Positions 57,419-64,000 of a DNA stretch of 64,000 nt are shown here, piece after piece. Source of the DNA: Serratia liquefaciens ATCC 27592 (GTDB taxonomy: Bacteria; Pseudomonadota; Gammaproteobacteria; Enterobacterales; Enterobacteriaceae). The notes under the pieces were generated by a model. The model searched no databases, was not told where the DNA came from, and worked only from the letters and a program-made list of their open reading frames with translations. Where the stretch lies: contig NC_021741.1 of assembly GCF_000422085.1 (NCBI RefSeq), positions 2,666,001-2,730,000 on the forward strand. The letters run 5' to 3'. Each line of letters begins with the position of its first letter. Within the stretch, counting starts at the first letter, position 1. The position numbers and the translations under genes are program-made.

Positions 57419-57740
57419 ATTTCTTCAACCATTGGCCGTTTATGCCGCGTACGTATTCCCCCGCGGGGGCACGGGCGACCAGTTTTTGGCCGGCCATGCG
57501 CGCCACATCGTCGATGGCGATATGATTGCTGTCCGCCACCTGTTGGTATTTCTCGGTGCGACCGGCATTGATATTTTTCACCAGCGACAGCGTTTCGGCG
57601 TCCTGCTTCACCGGCGCAATATAGCCGTTGAGCGTTTCACCGACGCGCCCCTGTTGCTTGGCCTCATCCAGCGTCAATGCCATTGCCATGCTGCTGAACA
57701 GCCAGGCGGCGCCAATCAAGCCTAAATAACGTTTTTTCAT
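57417..57740 (-). CDS. ydbL: YdbL (DUF1318) periplasmic protein
   Basis: A 107-residue exported protein: signal peptide (to about AMA, residue 21), then LTLDEAKQQGRVGETLNGYIAPVK and the DUF1318 core, ending ARAPAGEYVRGINGQWLKK. It is last in ydbH-ynbE-ydbL. In E. coli YdbL is thought to help YnbE multimerise correctly in the YdbH lipid-transport bridge. Start ATG 57740 with AGGAGCCAAC. Confidence 0.92.
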   Translation of the reverse strand: MKKRYLGLIGAAWLFSSMAMALTLDEAKQQGRVGETLNGYIAPVKQDAETLSLVKNINAGRTEKYQQVADSNHIAIDDVARMAGQKLVARAPAGEYVRGINGQWLKK

Positions 57741-57748
57741 GTTGGCTC

Positions 57749-57946
57749 CTAGAACAGACCGCTTTTGTCTTTCAGCAGATTCTCGACGTCTTTATCCACT
57801 TTGATGTGAATTTCATGTTCAATCTTGACGTTCATATTGATGGTGATCGGATCTTTAGGCGTGGCGACCTCGATGCGTGGCACGCAGCCGCTCAGCATTG
57901 AGGTGCCGAGCACGGCGGCCAGTAATGGCCCGCTGATGATTTTCAT
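57749..57946 (-). CDS. ynbE: YnbE outer-membrane lipoprotein
   Basis: A 65-residue lipoprotein: lipobox LSGC at about residues 18-21, then PRIEVATPKDPITINMNVKIEHEIHIKVDKDVENLL, a strand that in E. coli stacks onto YdbH to link it to the outer membrane. The ATG at 57946 overlaps the ydbH stop (ATGA) and has GGGGAACAACC; the frame upstream to 58021 lies inside ydbH. Eight bases before ydbL. Confidence 0.92.
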   Translation of the reverse strand: MKIISGPLLAAVLGTSMLSGCVPRIEVATPKDPITINMNVKIEHEIHIKVDKDVENLLKDKSGLF

Positions 57947-60555
57947 GGTTGTTCCCCAGGTTTGGTGAGGGCCTGTTCCAGCCACTCCTGTAAATTGTCG
58001 CCAAAGCGCAGGCTGCGCCAAAGCTGAAACACGTTTTCCTGATGGCTATAGTTCAGGATAACCTCTCTTTTAGCGCTTTTTTGCGGGTTAACCCCGTCAA
58101 TTCGCGCCTTCAGCGTCAGTTCACCGAGGTTGTCGAGATCGACTCTGGCCTTGGAGCGGTTAATCTCCATATAGCGCAGCCAATCTATCGCGGCGCCGGT
58201 CGCCATATTATTACTGCCGATGGCATCGGCCATGTCCTTGTCCAGGCGCAGCGTCAACATGCCAGCGTTGGCAATCCAACCGTTGCGCACCAGCCATTTA
58301 GGATGATTCAGGAACAGCGGCAATTCACCGTCTACCCGTCCTGACATGGCAAACTGTTTTGGCTTCAACGCGGTAAACAAGGCACTGAGATCCACCTTAT
58401 CCAGCTTCAATACGGCGGCGTCATGCTGCGGCATGCGCAGCGCAGACAGGCTGATGTGGCCGTTCAAAGCGTCCATACCGACGTTGCTCAGCGTCAGTGG
58501 TGCCTGCTCGCTGTAAGGATAAGCGCCCTGAAGATCGGCGGTAATATTCTGCATTTCGAACAGGTTGCGGAAAGACTTGATGCGCAGCATCATCGGTTGC
58601 TTGGCGCCGAGCTGCCAAATGTGATTTTTCAGGCGGTAGGACATGACGAAATCCAGCCCGCTCATCTCACCGTCTTTCAGCCACATGCCGCCCTGCTTCA
58701 CCACCCAATGGCCACCGGCCTCAAAACCCTGCACCCGTGCGGCAGAGAAGGCCGATTGCGCATAGAATTCACCGTCGCGCAGTTTGATATTGAGATCCGG
58801 CGAGATGAGCGGTTGGAACACCTTCAGCGACTGCTTCGGCCACCAGCCCTCTCCGCGTAAACGCTCACCGTCCCAGCGGCCACGTAGCGCTATAGGGCCA
58901 ATCTGTTCCGCCTGCAGTTTGCCCTGCAGCTGGAAATTATCCGGCGTTGTGCCCTTCATCTGAAGCGCCAACACCGGTGCCGGCAGGTAACCGCCGTTAG
59001 TAAAGCTGACCTTGCCCGAAACCAGTTGCAGTTCGCCATTAAACGCCGGGGCTTTCTCGTCCCGCTGCCAACGCAGCGGCTGGCTGAGGCTAAGGCGCGG
59101 CGCATCCACCGTTACCATGCTGTACTTCAAACGATCAAAACCAGTGGAAAGCCGATCGAGGATCAGCGTGCTGTCCTGCCAACTGCCGCTGCCGGCAACG
59201 TCCCAGGCAGCCTGCAACGGCGGTAATTGTCCGTTGCCCCAGTAGCGCCATTGCCAGTTGCCGTGGTCCGGCCAAAAATCTTGCGCCTTGCCGTCCAGAT
59301 GCAGTTTAAAACGTCCCCAGTAGCTGTCGCTGGCGTTAATAATGGCCTGCAACCGACCGGTGATGCCGGCAGCAGTCACTTTCACCCCGGCCAACGGCAA
59401 ACGCGCCTCTTCCAATTTCATTTCCGGCGTGGCGTTGCCCCACAGTCGCAGCAGTGAACCGGACTGTAAGACCAGCGTCGGGTTGAGGATGGTACCGCTG
59501 ACAATACCGGGGATCGAGGCAGTCATTGAAAAGTCGGACAGATTCGCCTGGCCGGTCAGTTGGAAACGCAGATCGCTGTCGGTCAGGCCGACTTTACCCG
59601 GCCCCAGCGTCAATACCGCGTTGCCTTTGCCGTTATGGCCGTCGGTGATGACATTCAAACGGGCGCTGATCTGCGTCTCATCAAAACCTTTACTCCAGTC
59701 GTGCAGCGCAATGTTCACCCCGCCGTTTAGCGGTTGCTGGCTGTATGGCCAGCGCCATTCGCCCTGTTTAATGCTGACCTGTTGGGCGTTGATCTCCCAG
59801 GGTAGCGTCGCCAGGGGTTTGTTTTCACCCTTTTCCGTCAGCGTCAGCACGCCCTGCTGCTGTTGCCAGCGCATATCCAACAGTAAGGGTTTGTCCAGAT
59901 AGCCGGTCTGCATTTCGCCCTGCAGCGCCCCTTGTGCCGGAATACTGTCCAAATCGAGCGGAATGGCTATTTTGCCGGTCAGGTGCAGCGGTTGTGGGCT
60001 GTCTGGCGCAGTGATCGTCAGGCCGTTGAGCGTCAATTGCTGCTGCGGATCCAACAGCGCATCGACCTGAATATTCGGCCCCTGATATTGCAGGCGCTGG
60101 CCCTCTGCAGAGGAATGTATCTGTAATTTACCGGCGTAGTACTGCCACGGCACCACCGCGAAATCCTTGATGGTAACGTCCAGCAGCGGCAGTTGTTTTT
60201 GCAATTGGTCCAGCGCCAGTGGTGCACTGCTGGCGTCAGCGGCGGGTAATTTTGATAAGCAGGCAGTATCGACATTCAGCTTATCGCTGATGAGCTCCCA
60301 CCGCCCCTGCTGATAGGCCAATCGGGTCGGTCCGACGGCGGCAAGCAAACAGTCTTGTGCCAGAAAACGCGCGCCATCCAACTGCAATGCCCCCTGACGC
60401 CAATGCGGTTTGCCCTGCAAAACCAACTGGCTGCCCTGTGGCAGCCAGTGAGAGATCACACGCGGCAACCAGCGCGGCAGAGTTTGCCACAGCACCAGCA
60501 GTAAGATCGCCGTACTGACCACAATCCCTATGAATACTTTCAATCGCTTAGTCAT
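57943..60555 (-). CDS. ydbH: YdbH, AsmA-like intermembrane lipid transport protein
   Basis: An 870-residue protein (E. coli 879) with one N-terminal membrane anchor (about residues 7-25, VFIGIVVSTAILLLVLW) and a long repeated beta-strand body of the AsmA/TamB type, with the family's C-terminal dicarboxylate-domain part (VDGELPLFLNHPKWLVRNGWIANAGMLTLRLDKDMADAIG). With YhdP and TamB it is needed for phospholipid movement to the outer membrane in E. coli. It leads the ydbH-ynbE-ydbL operon. Confidence 0.94.
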   Translation of the reverse strand: MTKRLKVFIGIVVSTAILLLVLWQTLPRWLPRVISHWLPQGSQLVLQGKPHWRQGALQLDGARFLAQDCLLAAVGPTRLAYQQGRWELISDKLNVDTACLSKLPAADASSAPLALDQLQKQLPLLDVTIKDFAVVPWQYYAGKLQIHSSAEGQRLQYQGPNIQVDALLDPQQQLTLNGLTITAPDSPQPLHLTGKIAIPLDLDSIPAQGALQGEMQTGYLDKPLLLDMRWQQQQGVLTLTEKGENKPLATLPWEINAQQVSIKQGEWRWPYSQQPLNGGVNIALHDWSKGFDETQISARLNVITDGHNGKGNAVLTLGPGKVGLTDSDLRFQLTGQANLSDFSMTASIPGIVSGTILNPTLVLQSGSLLRLWGNATPEMKLEEARLPLAGVKVTAAGITGRLQAIINASDSYWGRFKLHLDGKAQDFWPDHGNWQWRYWGNGQLPPLQAAWDVAGSGSWQDSTLILDRLSTGFDRLKYSMVTVDAPRLSLSQPLRWQRDEKAPAFNGELQLVSGKVSFTNGGYLPAPVLALQMKGTTPDNFQLQGKLQAEQIGPIALRGRWDGERLRGEGWWPKQSLKVFQPLISPDLNIKLRDGEFYAQSAFSAARVQGFEAGGHWVVKQGGMWLKDGEMSGLDFVMSYRLKNHIWQLGAKQPMMLRIKSFRNLFEMQNITADLQGAYPYSEQAPLTLSNVGMDALNGHISLSALRMPQHDAAVLKLDKVDLSALFTALKPKQFAMSGRVDGELPLFLNHPKWLVRNGWIANAGMLTLRLDKDMADAIGSNNMATGAAIDWLRYMEINRSKARVDLDNLGELTLKARIDGVNPQKSAKREVILNYSHQENVFQLWRSLRFGDNLQEWLEQALTKPGEQP

Positions 60556-60805
60556 TAAATGATTGCTTCATTCCTGAGTTAGGCCGCTTACCCTGGCCAG
60601 AGGGCGTTTTAAGTAAGTCTATGCCTGAATTGGCAATAATGATGGCATGAATTTGACATAGGGTGAAGCCAACGCCGACGAAGATGCCCCGTTTCGGCGC
60701 TTTTGCAGCTGTTGATAGGGATACTGTAAATTTTAGTTACATATTCATCACATGAATGCGAACTGTTTCGGACTTTTGTTATTGTCGTTACCTTTGATAA
60801 TTAAT
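60556..60805. other. ydbH upstream region
   Basis: No gene seen. AT-rich towards the right end; a -35-like TTGTTA (60776-60781) and a -10-like TAATTA (60798-60803), 16 bases apart, point rightwards into the possible small RNA. Confidence 0.4.
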
Positions 60806-60890
60806 AGTCTTGCAAGCATTCTAACAAAAGTCAGCTGCTAGCTAACTATACTAGAGAAGCCATTCCCCACACCCCCGTGGGGATTTTTTT
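60806..60890 (+). ncRNA. Candidate small RNA upstream of ldhA
   Basis: A strong Rho-independent terminator (TCCCCAC at 60864-60870, GTGGGGA at 60877-60883, then seven Ts to 60890) reads rightwards, but no gene precedes it on that strand: ydbH starts at 60555 and goes left. A promoter-like pair lies at 60776-60803, so a transcript of about 80 bases ending in a U-tract, as Hfq-bound small RNAs have, would fit. It might instead be an attenuated leader of ldhA. I do not recognise the RNA family. Confidence 0.45.
60864..60890 (+). terminator. Orphan Rho-independent terminator
   Basis: Seven-bp stem TCCCCAC/GTGGGGA with a 6-base C-rich loop and a run of seven Ts. There is no T-run on the opposite side, so it works only rightwards. 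Confidence 0.8.
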
Positions 60891-61106
60891 GCCTGGAACC
60901 AACCTCTCTCTCATCTCTCGCGCTTCGCTTTTCAGCCACTCCGCGCCGAATATTCACCCTGTTGTGACGTTGCCAGCTACCCTTAATCAATACCCTTTGC
61001 GGCAACGATAACTGCTGCCATTCAACGCGCATCAAACAGGCTAACCAATTGTAGAATTTACTAAAATCTGTTAAATTGATCACAAAATCACGCGGGAGAA
61101 ACCACG

Positions 61107-62099
61107 ATGAAATTGGCGATATACAGCACCAAACAGTATGACCGTAAATATCTCGAACTGGTGAATCAGCAGTTTGGTTACGAGCTGGAGTTCTTCGACT
61201 TCCTGCTCAGTAAAAAAACCGCCAAAAACGCCGCCGGCTGCAAAGCCATCTGCATCTTCGTCAACGACGACGGCAGCCGTGAAGTGCTTGAAGAACTGGC
61301 GGCGTTGGGGGTCGAAATTTTGGCTCTGCGTTGCGCCGGGTTCAATAATGTCGATTTGGACGCCGCCAAAGAACTGGGCATCAAGGTGGTGCGCGTTCCG
61401 GCCTACTCGCCGGAAGCGGTCGCTGAACATGCCGTGGGCATGATGATGTGCCTGAATCGTCGTATTCACCGTGCCTATCAACGCACCCGCGATGCCAATT
61501 TCTCGCTCGAGGGATTGATCGGTTTCAACATGCACAACCGTACCGCCGGGGTGATTGGCACCGGTAAGATTGGCGTCGCCACCATGCGCATCCTGAAAGG
61601 CTTCGGCATGAAACTTCTGGCTTATGACCCGTACCCAAGCGAACAGGCATTGGAGCTGGGCGCGGAATATGTCGATCTGCAAACGCTGTACGCGCAATCT
61701 GACGTTATTACCCTGCACTGTCCGCTGACGCCGGAAAATCACCACCTGTTGAACACCGACGCTTTTGCGGCGATGAAAAATGGCGTGATGATCATCAACA
61801 CCAGCCGCGGCGGTCTGATTGACTCATCAGCCGCAATTGATGCCCTGAAGCAACAGAAGATTGGCGCTCTGGGGATGGACGTGTATGAGAATGAACGCGA
61901 CCTGTTCTTCGAAGATAAATCTAATGACGTGATCCAGGACGATATCTTCCGTCGTCTGTCCGCTTGCCACAACGTGTTGTTCACCGGTCATCAGGCTTTC
62001 CTGACCGAAGAGGCGCTGACCAGCATCTCGGAAACTACGTTGCAAAACGTGAGCCAATTGGATCGTGGTGAGCCTTGCCCTAATCAGCTCAACGCATGA
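61107..62099 (+). CDS. ldhA: Fermentative D-lactate dehydrogenase
   Basis: A 330-residue NAD-dependent D-lactate dehydrogenase (E. coli 329). Seen: RCAGFNNVDLDAAKELGIKVVRVPAYSPEAVAEHAVG with the catalytic Arg region, TAGVIGTGKIGVATMRILKGFGM (NAD site), VITLHCPLTPENHHLLN, INTSRGGLIDS and TGHQAFLTEEALT with the catalytic His. Reduces pyruvate to D-lactate in anaerobic growth. Start ATG 61107 with GCGGGAGAAACCACG. The 216 bases between the orphan terminator and the start hold its promoter. Confidence 0.96.
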   Translation: MKLAIYSTKQYDRKYLELVNQQFGYELEFFDFLLSKKTAKNAAGCKAICIFVNDDGSREVLEELAALGVEILALRCAGFNNVDLDAAKELGIKVVRVPAYSPEAVAEHAVGMMMCLNRRIHRAYQRTRDANFSLEGLIGFNMHNRTAGVIGTGKIGVATMRILKGFGMKLLAYDPYPSEQALELGAEYVDLQTLYAQSDVITLHCPLTPENHHLLNTDAFAAMKNGVMIINTSRGGLIDSSAAIDALKQQKIGALGMDVYENERDLFFEDKSNDVIQDDIFRRLSACHNVLFTGHQAFLTEEALTSISETTLQNVSQLDRGEPCPNQLNA

Positions 62100-62119
62100 A
62101 GTACAGCAAGGAGAACCCG

Positions 62120-62548
62120 ATGAAAAAGTTTATGTTGGTGGCGTTAATACCGCTGCTATTAGCCGGGTGTGGAATGAGTCAAAACGGAAAGACGGTAAAG
62201 GAAAGCGACCTGTTACATCATAACTTTGTGCTGCAAAGCGTCGACGGTGTAGCGGTGAAAGCGGGCCAGGGCAAGCAGCCCAACATCGAGTTCGGTGAAA
62301 CCCTGCACGTTTCCGGTGCCATGTGTAACCGTTTCTTTGGCAATGGCCAATTGCAAAATGGCGTGCTGACGGTAAAAGGTCTGGCCTCAACACGCATGCT
62401 GTGCGCAGACCCGCAACTCAATCAGTGGGATCGGGTGATCGGCGACGTGCTGGGCAAAGGAGCAAAAGTCACCCTCAGCGCTCAGCAATTAACGCTGAGC
62501 GGCGGCGACCATACCCTGGTTTATACACTGCGCGATTGGGTGCAGTGA
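62120..62548 (+). CDS. hslJ: Heat shock lipoprotein HslJ
   Basis: A 142-residue outer-membrane lipoprotein with a META domain. Signal and lipobox LLLAGCG (Cys about residue 18), then HHNFVLQSVDGVAV and SGAMCNRFFGNGQLQNGVLTVKGLASTRMLC. The ATG at 62120 has CAAGGAGAACCCG; the frame opens at 62096 inside ldhA. In E. coli hslJ also follows ldhA and affects novobiocin resistance. Confidence 0.94.
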   Translation: MKKFMLVALIPLLLAGCGMSQNGKTVKESDLLHHNFVLQSVDGVAVKAGQGKQPNIEFGETLHVSGAMCNRFFGNGQLQNGVLTVKGLASTRMLCADPQLNQWDRVIGDVLGKGAKVTLSAQQLTLSGGDHTLVYTLRDWVQ

Positions 62549-62591
62549 TCCCTGTGCACCAGGCTGCTCTGCGGCCTGGTGTTATTAACCG

Positions 62592-62852
62592 TTAGCCGGA
62601 GCTCGCGCAGGCACCCCGCCCCAGCGTCGACTCTTCGCACTGTTTACCATTCGGCATTTGGCACATTCTGATCGCTTCGCCGTTTAAATTGTGGGTCACG
62701 GTCGTGACGCCGCCAACAATGGCACAGTTAGCACTGGTCTGTAAGTTATTGATTCTTGCACTGTTAGCCTGCTGGACTGGTTCTTCGTTGTTGCTGCTGC
62801 AGGCGGCCAAAAGCAGTACGGTGCCGGCCAGCAACCCTTTTAATATTGTCAT
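62592..62852 (-). CDS. ydbJ: DUF333 lipoprotein (YdbJ-like)
   Basis: An 86-residue lipoprotein: lipobox LLLAACS, a Ser/Asn/Gln-rich linker and a DUF333 domain (NCAIVGGVTTVTHNLNGEAIRMCQMPNGKQCEESTLGRGAC) with four conserved cysteines. The frame opens at 62915, but ATG 62852 has CAGGAGTGGATTA and starts the signal peptide. Sits convergent to hslJ, as in E. coli. Function unknown. Confidence 0.88.
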   Translation of the reverse strand: MTILKGLLAGTVLLLAACSSNNEEPVQQANSARINNLQTSANCAIVGGVTTVTHNLNGEAIRMCQMPNGKQCEESTLGRGACASSG

Positions 62853-63322
62853 TAATCCACTCCTGAACCCGAAACTGCGCTGTGTAAAATCGCCATTGCC
62901 GATAACTCGCATCACTTTATTGCGGACACGTTAGGTTATCTTTGATGCAAACCTGTTTAATCTAGCCTGATATATAAATAATGAAAATATATTCCTGCAA
63001 TTATTTGCCGTTTATTTGAACAGCGACGAAATTATTATGGTTACTGGATTTTTCCGCTCTGTCCGCGGAGCAAACGTCGAACATCCCTGCCCGACCTGAA
63101 CAAGGGTCAGTCACAGCAGGGTTAAACAGGCATTTTAGGAGAGGTTAACGCTTTGAGGCGTGGCGGACAGCACGAAAATGCGGTGTCAAAATGGCGCATT
63201 TTTGCCGGTAAAAGGAAGATCCAAACTTGGGGGTAATCTATTATTTTCCGTTATTTATTAATAAGGTTTTCTGCCAGCGCCACTGAATGTCGCGCTGGCG
63301 ATTGTTTCGGTTTAAATAAGGA
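62853..63322. other. Intergenic region before emrE's 3' end
   Basis: A 470-base region with no supported gene. A hairpin AAAATGCG (63175-63182) / CGCATTTT (63195-63202) with following T reads rightwards as a possible terminator, but I see no gene before it. GCCAGCGC / GCGCTGGC (63273-63280, 63292-63299) lies after the emrE stop and may end emrE. A 20-codon frame from 63037 has no ribosome site. Confidence 0.4.
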
Positions 63323-63655
63323 TCAGTGTGCTGCGGTTTTCGACAGTAAATTAATCACCAACACGCCAGCAATAATTAATCCCATCCCCAGTACGGCTGG
63401 CCAATCCAGCTTTTGTTGATAAACAAATACCGCGGCAATTGACACCAGAACAATACCCATGCCCGACCAGATGGCGTAAACAATGCCCAGCGGCATGGTT
63501 TTCACCACCATCGACAGCCCCCAGAAAGCTACGCCATAGCCGACCACGACCACCAGCGACGGCCACAAGCGAGTGAATCCCTCAGAGGCTTTCAGCATGG
63601 TAGTGGCGATCACTTCTGCGACTACCGCCATGGTTAAATACATAAATCCGCTCAT
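63323..63655 (-). CDS. emrE: Small multidrug resistance transporter EmrE
   Basis: A 110-residue SMR efflux pump (E. coli EmrE 110). Four helices, with the essential Glu14 in AVVAEVIATTMLKASEGFTRLWPS, and the typical GIVYAIWSGMGIVLVSI and GVLVINLLSKT. A dimer exports quaternary cations against H+. Start ATG 63655 with ACAGAAGAAAAAACG. The region to nifJ (63656-63903) holds an 8-bp inverted repeat, AAATTGTC (63707-63714) and GACAATTT (63728-63735). Confidence 0.93.
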   Translation of the reverse strand: MSGFMYLTMAVVAEVIATTMLKASEGFTRLWPSLVVVVGYGVAFWGLSMVVKTMPLGIVYAIWSGMGIVLVSIAAVFVYQQKLDWPAVLGMGLIIAGVLVINLLSKTAAH

Positions 63656-63706
63656 CGTTTTTTCTTCTGTAAGTTTACCTATTCACCAGTATGACGCGCC
63701 GGAAAT

Positions 63707-63735
63707 AAATTGTCGTTAAACAACGATGACAATTT
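63707..63735. promoter_or_regulatory. Inverted repeat between emrE and nifJ
   Basis: Perfect 8-bp arms AAATTGTC / GACAATTT with a 13-base spacer that itself includes CGTTAAACAACG. It sits about 52 bases upstream of emrE and 169 before nifJ; a candidate operator, binder unknown. Confidence 0.4.
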
Positions 63736-63891
63736 TTCTTCAGGGCCATTTAAAGTCGTGAAATATCTCCTTGTCGCATTTTTTGTCGATTTATCATCCG
63801 CCACACAAACGCGATAAAGGGCCAATATATCCCTCTGCTAGACTTTGTTAATTACTGCGAGAGGTGACTTTCGCAGCTTTTTGAGCAATGA

Positions 63892-64000
<109 letters not shown>

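Noticed and set aside
60758..60790. Sigma-E promoter for the candidate small RNA
   Set aside because: GAACTG is present, but the -10 part (GTCGTT) does not match well enough.
60838..61083. An 81-codon minus-strand frame upstream of ldhA
   Set aside because: It crosses the orphan terminator and lacks a ribosome site and recognisable content.
63037..63099. A 20-codon peptide frame (MVTGFFRSVRGANVEHPCPT)
   Set aside because: No ribosome site and no helix or conserved pattern that would support it.

Overview
The window reads as a chromosomal segment of an enterobacterium, most likely Serratia (S. proteamaculans/liquefaciens/plymuthica type). The right half keeps the gene order known from E. coli (ogt-fnr-uspE, pntAB, ydgH, ydgI, folM, rstAB, asr-ydgU, hrpA-azoR, ydbL-ynbE-ydbH, ldhA-hslJ-ydbJ, nifJ). 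The left half holds accessory metabolic blocks, including an OlsF-type bifunctional ornithine-lipid synthase, a family first characterised in Serratia. No rRNA, tRNA, insertion sequence, prophage or CRISPR array was found. Genus is inferred from gene content only.

Layout. 1-893: 5' part of a Kup-type K+ transporter. 978-8542: LysR regulator divergent from an operon of HAAT-type ABC transporter (two permeases, two ATPases, binding protein) plus an L-2-amino-thiazoline-4-carboxylate hydrolase-like protein and an M20 N-carbamoyl-amino-acid amidohydrolase; together this looks like import and conversion of a cyclic or carbamoylated cysteine derivative. 8631-9515: ArsR/SRPBCC pair with palindromic operators and an apparently leaderless start. 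9516-13300: CorA/ZntB-like channel, then pit-type phosphate transporter and PPK2 polyphosphate kinase behind a Pho-box-like site. 13464-15437: PBP7-like endopeptidase and a flavin-dependent monooxygenase-like protein. 15439-18622: MocR-type PLP regulator divergent from a small unknown protein, a class I glutamine amidotransferase and a PdxK-like kinase. 18664-22054: YcgR, N-formylglutamate amidohydrolase, OlsF.

22223-33979 is a complete sugar-use locus: DUF4091 protein, binding-protein-dependent ABC transporter with its own ATPase (unusual Walker A), Gfo/Idh/MocA oxidoreductase with a cysteine cluster, ROK kinase, DeoR/AgaR-like repressor, AgaS-like SIS isomerase/deaminase and class II tagatose-bisphosphate aldolase. 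A decamer GCTTTCGGTT occurs in both promoter regions of this locus, which suggests one regulator. 34306-34617 is a tiny fimbrillin-like secreted protein in AT-rich DNA.

34829-64000 is mostly conserved core: DNA repair (ogt), anaerobic regulation (fnr with an FNR box), stress (uspE), transhydrogenase (pntAB), the RstAB two-component system and its expected target asr 2 kb away behind a near-perfect RstA box, a secreted S1 protease, an AraC/MFS divergent pair, HrpA helicase, azoreductase, the YdbH-YnbE-YdbL envelope lipid-transport set, LdhA, HslJ, EmrE and the start of nifJ. A terminator at 60864-60890 with no gene in front of it marks a possible small RNA upstream of ldhA.
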